Of a DNA stretch of 64,000 nucleotides, positions 32,238-43,320 are shown piece by piece. Both the position numbers and the translations under genes were made by a program. The notes under the pieces were generated by a model. It made no database searches, was not told the DNA's origin, and was given only the letters and a program-made list of their open reading frames with translations. Origin of the DNA: Toxorhynchites rutilus septentrionalis. Lineage: Eukaryota; Arthropoda; Insecta; Diptera; Culicidae. How positions within the stretch are numbered: the first letter of the stretch is position 1; each line of letters starts with the position of its first letter. The stretch lies in contig NC_073745.1 of NCBI RefSeq assembly GCF_029784135.1, positions 160,345,335 through 160,409,334 on the forward strand, read 5' to 3'.

Positions 32238-33365
32238 AGGGGCTGTCTATATACCACGTGGACAACTTTAGGGGGGACATGGGTTAAGAAAATTTCCACG
32301 CTTGTCCACGGTGAGGGGGGAGGGGGTTTAGATAATGTCCACGTGGACACGTTAAATAAATATTTTGAAAAGAAAATACTGCTGTATTCAATAATTCGTG
32401 ACACCCTCGTGGACGCGGCGATAGTCTTCACAGCTGCAAGCTTCCTCTCCTAAACCAGCGAAAGTGAGGAGACACTTAACAAACAATCTTATTACATGTC
32501 TTACAGCTTATTAGCTTATAGCACTCCAACCTACCATCGATTGCTAACAGCTTTGGTTTCGGGACCAATGACTGAAGGATGCCGATAGTCCATATGGAAA
32601 ATACAATCAGGAATGACTTCCGAGCTGGAGCGAGCTCAGTGGGCCTGAACCTTTGTCGAACTTGTATCAAGGAAATACCGCAACTACGAGATTTGGTACA
32701 CAGCCAAAGGTATGCAAGGAGTTGGTTTCACGGTAAGCGAGCACAATAAGTCTCTAATTTCAAGCAAGAAACTCGCCGGCATCTGTCAGGCATTCAAACC
32801 AATCCTGATAATTACCGACTCGGTTAGCGCCTTCAATTCCGCTCGGTCTAGGGACCCATGATCACAAGCTATCAGGAGGTGTCTAGTGCCGGATACAATC
32901 CTCATGTGGGCCCCCGGACATAGCGATATAACCTTTCATTCCCTTTGGGGCTTTTTGCCATATCCGTAATTCGGTCGAATATATCGTTGGTGTTTTTCTG
33001 AAATTCGAGAATCTCTGAGACTTTTACATTGTAAACACACTTCGCGGTATTTTTGAGGTCATTTTTGCTGAGACAAATCAGCCCAGGAGTCTCAGAAGAA
33101 GAGAAGGGAGCTGAAAGCCTCAATAATAAAGTGTAAAACACGGAATATAATGAAACAATTGAGAACAAACCGCTACTATTAATAAATTTCTATCGATGTG
33201 AAACATTTCTATCGATGTGAAACCATAGAATGAAGAATAGATACAAACTTAAAATGCAATTCAAGCGCATTTTAATGATTTTCCCGATTTTTTCCCAAAA
33301 AATGAAAGAATGTCCACGTGGACACCAGGGGGAGGGGAAGGGGACACCACGTGGTATGTGTCCCT
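32238..33365. mobile_element. CACGTGG-ended inverted-repeat element with LINE relic inside
   Basis: The left end AAGGGGCTGTCTATATACCACGTGGAC and the right end, inverted (TTAGGGACACATACCACGTGG), share a terminal repeat; each is followed by a purine-rich GGGGAGGGGG block. Inside, around 32500-32930 (+), a frame with stops reads LIITDSVSAFNSARS and LMWAPGHSDI, a decayed RNase H of a LINE. Related ends occur at 34262, 37146 and 45935. The superfamily is not assigned. Confidence 0.65.
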
Positions 33366-33396
33366 AAGTTAACACAAACTGGTATGCATGAGCGTA

Positions 33397-34051
33397 CACT
33401 CTGTCCAACTTCTATTAGACCACCCTGATTCTATTTTGTTGCAACACAAACAGTTAGAATTCCAACAAGATACATTCATAAATTGTTGAATGCTTAGAAC
33501 AAAGTATATTTAACGTCAATTTCATCCAAAATAGTTGTTTGTTTATTTATTGTGCTCAAACATGATAATTTCGAAGCTGTTCTAGCTATTTCCCGCTTAT
33601 CCCAGTAAGAGAGCTTCGATTTACGTGGTGCTCTCTCTTTCTTACCGTATCCTTGGGGATTCGTCAAGTAATTGAGCACTACTTGATGGGCGTCCAATCC
33701 GACGAGAAATTTCTCTGATACCAACATTTTCTTGGTGAAATGCATCGATTTGTGTTTTATCTTTCTCCGTGAGCACTTTTCCCTTCGGCATTTTCCCGTT
33801 GAGTTGAGCATTTTTATTGATCAAAACAACTAAAACAACGGAAAACGTAACTGATCTTATAGAAAATTGTCACTTGAAAAATACAAAAACATTCGTTTAC
33901 GCTCAGCGCTTGCACACACACATATGAAAATAATGCAGTGTATGGTTGTCACCAATACCAATACACTAGAATATTAATTGAAGCATTGTTTGTTTAAAAT
34001 GACACAAAGCATTAAAATCATCACCTGGTCTTATAAAAGTTGGACAGAGTG
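33397..34051 (-). mobile_element. Tc1-like element, 655 bp, N-terminal transposase relic
   Basis: TIRs CACTCTGTCCAACTTCTATT (left) and their near-perfect inverse (right, ending GGACAGAGTG) are flanked by TA (33395-33396 and 34052-34053). On the minus strand from about 33790 the transposase starts MPKGKVLTEKDKTQIDAF, then IREISRRIGRPSS, and after a frameshift VVLNYLTNPQGYGKK and KLSYWDKREIARTAS. This is the paired helix-turn-helix of Tc1 transposases. The catalytic DDE domain is missing, so it is an internally deleted, non-autonomous copy with good ends. Confidence 0.88.
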
Positions 34052-34053
34052 TA

Positions 34054-34985
34054 CCTCCCAAATCACTGAATTGGTTCTACATTGGTTCGGTTGGTTATCA
34101 GTGATTTGCTCAGGAGCCAAGAGGAGAACATGAAGATCATCTCAGGAAATGGAAACATAAATCAATGACGTTTTGATCGATGGTCACTTTTCAGTTATAG
34201 AACCTGGTGATGGTCAAAGTATGTTCTCAACTGTCAGACGTCAAGAATAAGTAGTTGTTCACATACCACATGGACAATTTTAGGGGCAGTAGGGGGCACG
34301 AAAATGTCCACGTGGTCATATAAAATGAATATTTTAAAAAATTCAATCACATCAATTAACAAAAATCAATTAAATCTGCTCTGCATTTTCATGGAATTTC
34401 AATCTTTCCGCCTAGTCTGATTACTCCGTATTAAAGCTGCCTGAGACTGCTGCCCGGTAGAATATCCATATTTTTTCATATCGTTCAACTTTTTCGATGT
34501 AATTTGCTCCGAGAACCGGCAATTTATTTCCATTCGCAGAAGAGGATCATAATCCTCGCCAGATCGAACCACTACCAAAGAATGTTAGGATTTGTATTCA
34601 AAAAAATGCACAACATTGTTTTCTTATGTATGGGTTTCAATGTTGTTTCTATCCAAAGTGAGTTCAAAACTCAGGGTCCTCAATTGACCATATTTGTATT
34701 GTTATAGAATAACTACTTCCACGCAACAATTATCAGTGATGGAGATCGATCCACGGTCGAAAGGAGATCGATTCATCCATACAACTGCGCTGCTCTGCAA
34801 GAAACATCGGGTTGTTGTGCTATTTATAACACAGCAATGATCATATCAATTGTCTTCGCTGTCCGGTCTGCTGAACAATAGATGATCAGAAAGAATACGA
34901 AGAACACCTGAACAGCGCGCAGACAGGAGACCAATACGGCGTTGAGGAGGACTACACTGGTGCAATAAACAACGATGACGTACCA
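34054..34985. other. no gene; one CACGTGG-type end at about 34262
   Basis: TCACATACCACATGGACAAT and GAAAATGTCCACGTGGTC (34260-34320) repeat the end of the element at 32238. The rest has no recognised coding region. Confidence 0.45.
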
Positions 34986-34989
34986 CCCC

Positions 34990-36530
34990 CGACGATGGGT
35001 GATGTTAGGGAGGCCATTAATCAGCTCAAGAACCACAAAGCAGCTGATAAGGATGGCCTCGTAGCGGAGTTCTTCAAGGGAGGTCCGAGAAAACTTGTAG
35101 AGTGTATGCACCGGTTGATAGTCAGGATCTGGGACGTAGAACATCTACCGGAGGAGTGGAAGGATGGAGTAATTTGCCCCATCTATAAAAAAAGGCGACA
35201 AGTTGGATTGTGGGAACTATCGTGCCCCTACAATCCTGAATGGTGCCTACAAAATTTTGTCTCAGTTCCTCTTCCGCCGTCTATCGCCAATAGTAAGTAG
35301 ATTTGTGGGAAGTTATCAGGCTGGATTCATGCCCGGTTGCTCGACGACGGACCAGATTTTTACACTGCGGCAGATCCTCCAAAAGTGCCGCGAGTATCAG
35401 GTCCCTACACACCACATCTTCGTCGACTTCAAGGCCGCATATGATACAATCGACCGACGACAGCTATGGAGGATCATGGACGAACACGGCTTTTCCCGAA
35501 AGCTGACAAGACTGATTCAGGCAACGATGAACGGTGCGGTGCAGATCTCAGGTGAGCTGTCGGAATCATTTGAGACTCACAGGGGACTTCGATAATGCGA
35601 TGGACTCTCCTGTCTGCTCTTCAACGTGGCGCTGGAAAGTGTTGTGCGGAGAGCGGACTTCAACATGCGGGGCACGATTTTCAGCAAGTCTAGTCAGTTT
35701 ATCAGCTTCGCCGACGACGTGGGCATAATCGGATGAACACATGCGACGGTAGCCGACTTATATACCCGACTGAAACACGAAGCAGGGCTGATTAGGCTTG
35801 GGATCAATGCGTCTAAGACTAAATACATGCTAGCTGGAGGGACTGATCGCAACAGAGTTCTTCTTGGTAGTAGTGTTGTGATCGACGGCGACGAGCTCGA
35901 GGTGGTGGAGGAATTTGTCTACCTTAACTCGTTGATTTAAGTGCACCCGTGGCCGAGTGGTTAGCGTCTCACATTATCATGCCGGGTGTTCGGGTTCGAT
36001 TCCCGTTCTGGCCGTAGGATTTTTCGTCAAAAAAAATTCCTTCGACTTGCACTGTGGTCACGCGTATTCAAGAGCTTGCCCCTCGGAATACATTCAAGGC
36101 GTGTTATTTGGCTTAAGAAATCTCAACTAAGTATTAATAAATGACGCTAGTTAATGCATACATTGAGACGGCAAAAGTTCCACAGGGAACGTTAACACCA
36201 TTCAAGAAGAAGAAGAAGAAGAAGAAGTTCGTTGAAAACAACTGACAACAACAACAGCCGGAAATCCGAAGACGCATTGTCAATCCTTGAGGTCCAACAA
36301 GCTCCGACCCCGTACGAAGTGTACCATGTACAAATCCTTAATTCGACCGGTTGTTCTCTATGAGCACCAAGCATGGACGATGCTTGAAGCGGACTCACAG
36401 GCGCTCGGAGTTTTCGAACGCCGAGTGCTCAGAACAATATACGTTGGTGTACAGGAAAACGGAGTATAGAGAAGGAGAATGAACCACGAACTGGCGCAAC
36501 TCAGAAAAAAAACTCTTAGGCTACTACTGT
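34990..36530 (+). pseudogene. non-LTR retrotransposon RT and C-terminal part, split by a SINE
   Basis: Frames at 34995-35240 and 35203-35595 give the reverse transcriptase fingers and palm: KNHKAADKDGLVAEFFKGG, LPEEWKDGVICPIYKK, CGNYRAPTILNGAYKILS, AGFMPGCSTTDQIFTLRQIL and FVDFKAAYDTIDRRQLWRIM. Later come FADDVGIIG at about 35708 (catalytic FADD) and ASKTKYMLAGG. The reading is interrupted at 35936 by a SINE and resumes with LRPRTKCTMYKSLIRPVVLY and ALGVFERRVLRTIYVGVQENG. Frameshifts at 35200 and 35595 inactivate it. There is no RNase H, and the clade (RTE/R4-like) is not certain. A C-terminal relative is at 46.2 kb. Confidence 0.85.
35941..36228 (+). mobile_element. tRNA-derived SINE, family A, full copy
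   Basis: It has the same A box (GTGGCCGAGTGGTTAGCG), B box (GGTTCGATTCCCGTTCTGG) and body as at 8391, ending in (AAG)n. TCGTTGA flanks it (35929-35935 and 36229-36235). It sits inside the LINE reading frame. Confidence 0.88.
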
Positions 36531-36749
36531 GTAATTTACAATTTATAAAAACCATAAACATGTAACATTGAAACGTTTAAAACCCGGCTCTGTTACGGCT
36601 AAAATGCTAAAAAGCCTAAATAAAATAAACAAATGGGATAGAAAAAAAATGAATACGAACAACAAATCATTTCATCGCTGCACAGTCCTTATCTGTGGAG
36701 ATCCGCTCTAGTTTCATTGAAAACTTGTAGTTTTTCGAATGTGTCTATT

Positions 36750-37045
36750 GGGTTACCCGGAAAGTTCGTTCCGCCATTGGAGACAACCTAATCGAGACTC
36801 TGATAGAGAGTAACTCAGTACACGACACATGAATTAGCAGATTCACTACCGCTATCTTAAACCACCTTTTACGAGTACCAAGTGGATATTGGTTACGTAG
36901 AACGCTGCAATATATGGATCCTATACTATTTACCCGAAAATCATTTAATGGTTCGCATCTACACCTGCAAAAAATGCAAAAAATACAACAAAATCACGCC
37001 GTTTTCGGAGCAAATCGTGACGGGTGATGAAAAATCATGTAATTC
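36750..37045 (+). pseudogene. mariner 5' end and internal relic
   Basis: TTGGGTTACCCGGAAAGTTC at 36750 is a mariner-type terminal repeat. Near 37000-37040, KITPFSEQIVTGDEKS contains the first catalytic motif (VTGDEK). No longer frame survives. Confidence 0.6.
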
Positions 37046-37890
37046 ACAATAGTATTGAGGTGAATGGAATTCTATCCCTACAGCAAACAAATTTAAGCTA
37101 AGATTATTACCTAAAGAAAGTCATGGTTGTCATAATACAAGTTGATACAATAACAGGCTGTCCACATACTACGTGGACAACTTTAGAAATCATTATTGTA
37201 CCTTGTATCTGGTGGGTTTGAAAATAAATTCTGCCGCTATAGCTCGGTCAGACCTTGCTAAAGGATCTTATCCTATGTTTCAAACTAATCGGGCAATCAG
37301 AGGAACACAGGTTTGCGTGAGAGAGACCGCCTCTTCCGACGGCGGGTTGGCGGTCGACTCGATTCCGTATCCTTATCAAATGGAAACTTCACCCCCATTA
37401 CATTGAATGTTTCTAACCTACTACACTTTTTTCTGAGGGTTTTTTTCGATTGTTTTCTGGGGCGATTTATTCCGGTCACGATTACGAAGATACTGCAGGT
37501 TACGTGTTTTGACTAAGTTCATTGTATTCGCCAGACATTGCAGTCTCAGAAATAGGGTACTGACTAATGTCTATAATCGTTGAGGAGCCGCAATTCGGAT
37601 GTTGAATAAGCCAACACTACATAACACAATACGACATTTTTATAACTTGAACAGCGTGATAGTATCGATATCGATTTTTTCATATCACTGCTGCTTCGTT
37701 TGGAGATTCCAATATCTGATTTTTAATGTAGCCCTTGATTTCACCTTCGGATTTTTTTGAAAACATAAAAAGCTAATGTAAATGTAAGTTGGCATCGGTT
37801 AACACGTTGAGCTTTGTGTCCATGGTTGCCAACTATAATTTGAAAAAATCGGGAAGAATGAAAATAAAAATCAGGATAAATCAGGATAGC
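37046..37890. other. no gene; CACGTGG-type end at 37146
   Basis: GGCTGTCCACATACTACGTG (37145-37165) is another end of the CACGTGG family, in left orientation. The opposing right-type end is at 45935-45957, beyond LINE copy B. No coding region was recognised. Confidence 0.4.
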
Positions 37891-37897
37891 TCATATT

Positions 37898-38400
37898 GGG
37901 TTGTTCGAAAAGTTAATGTCGATTTTTGGAAAACAAAAACATCACTTTTAATCAAAGCATTATAATGTGATATTATATCCATAGTTGACGGCGCCAGTGG
38001 TTGTATGGTTAGCGTAACAGCCTCACAATCCGATCGGCCTGGGTTCAATCCCAGCTGGCGTCGTTGGGATTTTCTGAGGCGAAAAATCTCTGGTTACGTC
38101 TTCCTTCGGAGCGGAAGTAAAAAGAAGTTGGCCCGGCTCATGAGTTGTTGAGTCTGATAGGTAGGAACAGGTGGAGTCGCCTCCCTGATGTCGGTGATTG
38201 GCACTAAAGTGGCGGAAATAGGCCGACGAAAAATAAGCGAAGATAAAAAAAAAAAAAATCCATAGTTCTGTTTTACAATCTTTCGCCATTTTTCACACAA
38301 CTTAAATATACTATCCTCCCAGAACATGTTTGCTTCCTCGTCGAAAACTGCTGCGAGCCATACATGTGAGAAACAGGTTGCTTGATAGTAGCTCATAATA
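37898..38400 (-). pseudogene. mariner C-terminus interrupted by a SINE
   Basis: Minus strand 38390-38268 reads DEEANMFWEDSIFKLCEKW then RKIVKQ, the mariner C-terminus (normally -KLPEKWQKVI-QNG-). The remainder of the 3' end, with terminal repeat TTGGGTTGTTCGAAAAGTTA at 37898, lies beyond the SINE at 37987-38257. The upstream minus frame at 38393-38728 is not recognisably mariner. Confidence 0.7.
37987..38257 (+). mobile_element. tRNA-derived SINE, family C
   Basis: The tRNA-like head has TGGTTGTATGGTTAGCG (A box-like) and GGCCTGGGTTCAATCCCAGC (B box), with acceptor-like CGCCAG/CTGGCG pairing. A body of about 200 bp and a poly(A) tail follow. ATCCATAGTT (10 bp) flanks it exactly (37977-37986 and 38258-38267). 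Confidence 0.88.
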
Positions 38401-39330
38401 CAGAATCCATTCCAAATCCCACCAGAACAGAGTATATCTTCATTCGGGCGAAGACCGGATATGTAAAAGAATTAATAAGCATGGTATAAATCCTCGCATA
38501 AGCGAAAATGCTAGTGTTTCGCCTGACTTTTTGATCGCTTATATTTTTTTCCGAAAAACCTACAGCATCACTACAGTCAATAGCAGAGAAATCAATATTC
38601 AAGTTTTCACTGAATTCATAATCCATGCTTTGGAATATATATTTACTCAGCAAATGACGAAAGCGAGGACTTGTTGATTTTTTTCTAATTTTCATGATAT
38701 TTAGTACGGTTATAGATGTATTTACCATAGTCTCATCATTAAAGTTTATTCTACTTTGAATCAGACGAACAAATTACATATAAAATCTTTTTATATTGAC
38801 TGTGGATTCAAAAATTTTCTCTTGAGTAATTTTACACTCTGAAACGTATTCCTACATTAATAACTCTGAAGATACACCTGCATTCACATTATCTTAAATA
38901 AAGCAATGTTGATCCTCAAACTTAATCTCATTGTAATTCCATAAAATTGTCAGACAATCTGGTTTCATGAAATTTTCTAGCACCGTTTTGGGAAGCCACG
39001 AGACAATTTAGGGTAGAGTTAAAAAAAGTTAAATACAAAGTTTAACTTATATTAGATATACACATGTGCGAACCGGAGAACTATCATGACAGAAAACTTT
39101 GTCATGGATACCAATATAGTTATTACGAATAATGTTACGAGTACAAAAATCAGGAAAAATCAGGATCATTTCATAAAAATCAGGGTAAATTGAGTGTTCA
39201 TCAGGATATCAGGGAGCGTGCTAAAAAGTCTAGCAAATCCTGAAAAATCAGGAAGGTTGGCATCTCTGCTCGTGTCGGTCCCTAGGGACTGACGTTGAGC
39301 TTTTCCATAGAAAACCGTTATTCACTAGGG
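38401..39330. other. no recognised gene
   Basis: A minus-strand frame at 38393-38728 (111 codons, no recognised motif) and repeated AAATCAGGA words at 39150-39260 are the only visible structure. The latter resemble words at 37860-37890. Confidence 0.4.
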
Positions 39331-39708
39331 CTGACATTTTTATTTTTTTTTTATTTAAATCGTTTATTTTTACAGGCTCAGTTACATAGGTTTAAAGGAG
39401 CCGAACTCCTTACTGTATTGTTACTAGTATATATACATTTTTCCTTAATTTTAATGTTAATAATATAGGAAACCGATTACTCGCGGTCAACTCGAGTTTA
39501 GAAGGGTGACATATTTTCTTCAGGAAAAGGAGGGGATATGAGGATATGTTGACAATGATCACACTCACACTCTCAATCACACTCATCACACTCAATTCTT
39601 AAACCTATCTTATATCTAATATGTATTTACATTTCATCTTATTCTTAAGAAGGGATCCGATCTCTCACAAAGGAAAAGGAAAAGGAAAAACTAAGGGTAT
39701 AAGGACAA

Positions 39709-42700
39709 TCACACACGAAGATCGATAGCTTTAAGGAATACATATATTTGGGACATGTAATCAAGGTCTAACCGAGCCAACACGTCTCTCACCGGCACAT
39801 TGGGCTGCCTTCCTCGGGCCCGAAGGGTGACTACTAAATTCGATCTGGCGACAAGATACAGCTCGCACGACCAAACAACGTGCTCGATGTCGTGGTAACC
39901 TTGGCCACAAACACAAAGATTGTTGTCGGCAAGATTAATACGAAAGAGTAGCGCATCTAACGAACAGTGATTGGACATGAGTCGGGAGAAGGTGCGAATA
40001 AAGTCCCGACTCAAGTCCAGACTTTTGAACCATGGTTTGAGGCTAACCTTAGGGATAATCGAGTGGAGCCACCGGCCCAATTCATCTTCGTTCCATTTGC
40101 GTTGCCAGTTAACTATGGTATTTTTGCGGACTAAAGAATAAAATTCATTGAAGGCGATTTGACGCTGATAAATATCGCCTTCAATTGCACCTACCTTTGC
40201 TAATGAGTCAGCCCTCTCATTACCCAGAATTGAGCAATGTGAAGGGACCCAGACAAAGGTAATGACATAACAGCGTCTGGATAAAGCACTCAAAATTTCT
40301 CGTATTCTCTCAAGGAAGTACGGCGAGTGCTTTTCCGGCCTCACTGAACGGATAGCTTCGACAGAGCTAAGACTATCCGTTACAATGTAATAGTGTTCAA
40401 CAGGTCGTGAGGCGACGCTGTCCAGCGCCCAGTGTATCGCTGCCAATTCAGCAATATACACTGAGCAAGGATTCTGAAGACTGTGTGAGGTGCTAAAAAA
40501 TTCGTTGAACACTCCAAATCCTGTGGACTCATTCATAGAGGACCCATCAGTAAAGTACATATTATCACAATTGATATCCCCATACTTTGCATCGAAGATC
40601 GTTGGAACGATCCTCGATCGAAGATAATCTGAATATCCATGGATATCTTGCTTCATGGACAGATCAAAATGCACAGAGGAATTGATGTAGTCAGGAAAAC
40701 AAACACGGTTGGGAATATACGAAGAAGGATCAACCTGCATGGAGACGAATTCATGATATGAGCTCATGAATCCAGAATGAAAATTTAGCTCGATCAGCTG
40801 CTCAAAATTTCCGATCACCAATGGGTTCATAACCTTACACCGGATGAGGAACCGAAGAGATAATAAATTGAAGCGATCTTTTAGTGGGAGTAGGCCTGCC
40901 AAAACCTCGAGACTCATGGTATGCGTTGAGGGCATACATCCCAACGCGATACGGAGACAAAGATACTGAATTCGCTCGAGTTTAATGAGGTGTGTTTTGG
41001 CAGCTGATTGAAAACAGAAACTGCCATACTCCATCACTGAGAGAATAGTTGTTCGATACAACATTATAAGATCTTCGGGATGGGCTCCCCACCAGGTGCC
41101 GGTAATTGTACGGAGAAAGTTTATTCTTTGTTGACATTTTTTACTCAGATACCTAATATGGGCCCCCCAAGTACATTTAGAGTCGAACCAGACCCCAAGA
41201 TACTTGAATGACAAAGCATGAGTGATCGGTTTACCCAAAAGTTGAAGCTTTGGTTTTGCTGGTTTATGCTTCCTAGAAAAAACCACCATCTCTGTTTTCT
41301 CCGTGGAGAATTCGATCCCTAGCCCAATGGCCCAGGTTGAAAAATTGTTCAAAGTATCTTGTAAGGATTCTTGCAGGTCGGATTCGTTTGATCCTACGAC
41401 AGACACCACTCCATCATCTGCAAGTTGTCTTAGGCTGCAATTTTGTGTAAGGCAATTGTCAATGTCGCTTACGTAGAAGTTGTACAAAAGGGGGCTTAAA
41501 CATGAGCCCTGGGGGAGGCCCATGTAAGAGACCCGACTTACTGCCGAATCTCCGTGAGAAAAGTTCAAATGTTTCTCACAAAGCAAGTTATATAACATAT
41601 TATTCAATAGAGGCGGCAGACCCCGAGATTGTAATTTGTCTGACAAAACCTCTATTGAAACAGAATCAAAGGCCCCCTTTATGTCCAAGAATACTGAAGC
41701 CATTTATTTTTTTTCGGCGTAAGCCATTTGAATTTCTGAAGAAAGCAACGCAAGACAATCATTCGTCTCCTTGCCCCTGCGGAACCCATATTGTGTATCT
41801 GAGAGTAGGCCATTCGTTTCAACCCATCGATCAAGGCGAAACAAGATAATTTTCTCCAACAATTTCCGTATACAAGACAGCATTGCTATTGGGCGGTACG
41901 AATTGAAGTCGGACGCGGGTTTTCCGGGTTTTTGAATAGCTATAACTCGTACTTGTCTCCAATCATCTGGAACAATATTATGCTCCAGAAACCGATTGAA
42001 TAAGTTCAACAAGCGATGTTTCGCCACATCAGGGAGATTTTTCAGCAAGTTGAACTTAATTCTATCCGATCCCGGAGCAGAATTGTTACATGAAAGGAGA
42101 GCAAGAGAGAATTCTACCATCGAAAACTCGGAATCAAGATCGCACCTATCTTGTGGTATATCTCGAATAATTCTTTGCACTGGAGCGGAATCGGGACAAA
42201 CCTTTCGTGTAAAATTAAAAATCCATCGATGTGAATATTCTTCGCTTTCATTGGATGAAGAGCGATTTCTCATGTTTCGAGCCACTTTCCATAATTTTTT
42301 CATTGACGTTTCTCGTGATAAACCTCCCACGAAATTTCGCCAATAAGCACGTTTTTTCCCTTTGATCAAGTTTTTAAATTGATTTTCAAGGTCCAAATAC
42401 TTCTGTAAATTTTCAGGGGTTCCACGTTTCCGAAAAGCTTTAAATGCATTCGATTTATCTCCATAAAGCTTGGAACACTGGCCATCCCACCATGGATTGG
42501 GAGGCCTTCGACGAATAGTGGAACCTGGGATGGGTTTCGTTTGAGCGCGAACCGCGCTGTCATATATCAAACGAGAAATGAAATTATACTCCTCCAATGG
42601 AGGCAAACCATCTCTGGAATTGATGGCTAGAGCAATCGCGTTCCACTTGCAATCTAACGATAGTGAATTCGAGCAAAGCGAGAGGTCAAGAGCACTTGGG

Positions 42701-43263
42701 TTAGCAGGAGGTTTAGGTACACGTGTTGTTTCCCCAGTGTTCAAAACGGTCATATTGAAGCTGTTACAAAGGTCATATATCAACAATGAACGATTGTCGT
42801 CGTACTGTTCCCCCCAGGCAGTTCCGTGAGAGTTGAAGTCTCCCAAGATTAATCGTGGCTCAGGAAGGAGTGAGCACATGTCAACAAGTTGCTTGCGGCT
42901 AACCGCAGCTCTCGGAGGCCAATACAAGCTGACTATACAGAGGTCTTTGCCTCTGATGTTTGCATGACAAGCAACAGCTTCGATCCCTCCAATAGGTGGA
43001 AGGTCAATTCTAAAAAATGAGTGACACTTATTGATCCCCAATAGTACCCCTCCGTATCTGTCATCACGGTCCAAGCGTATTATATTAAAATCGTGGAAAG
43101 AGAGATCATTTTGAGAAGAGAGCCAGGTTTCGGATAGAGCAAAAACATCACAATTGAGTTTATGAATTAGAAATTTGAATGTATCCAATTTAGGCATAAG
43201 ACTACGACAATTCCACTGTAAAACAGTGATATCTCCGACCTCTCTATTTAAATTAGACATCAA
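39709..43263 (-). pseudogene. LINE copy B ORF2: endonuclease, RT, RNase H with one nonsense codon
   Basis: Reading starts at 43263. Endonuclease: VLQWNCRS, FALSETWLS, ILGDFNSHGTAWG; it then jumps from LDCKWN straight to the linker AINSRDGLPPLEEY, so the conserved SDH motif is absent. RT: VIAIQKPGKPASDFNSYRPI, FLDIKGAFDSVS, GLPQGSCLSPLLYNFYV, RQLADDGVV (catalytic LADD). RNase H, near residue 380 of the second part: YFTDGSS, AELAAIHW, TDSLSS, WVPSHCSILGNERADSLA. C-terminus: CVCGQGYHDIEHVVWSC. A single TAA (41704-41706) interrupts between EKK and MASVF; copy A has Gln (CAG) there, so CAA-to-TAA is likely. Downstream is the same frame, to 39709. The missing SDH suggests the copy could not cut target DNA even without the stop. 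Confidence 0.93.
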
Positions 43264-43320
43264 GAGAGATAATCATTGCAAGGAGGGGCCATGTTTGCAT
43301 CAATTGCTGCAAAATTGTCT

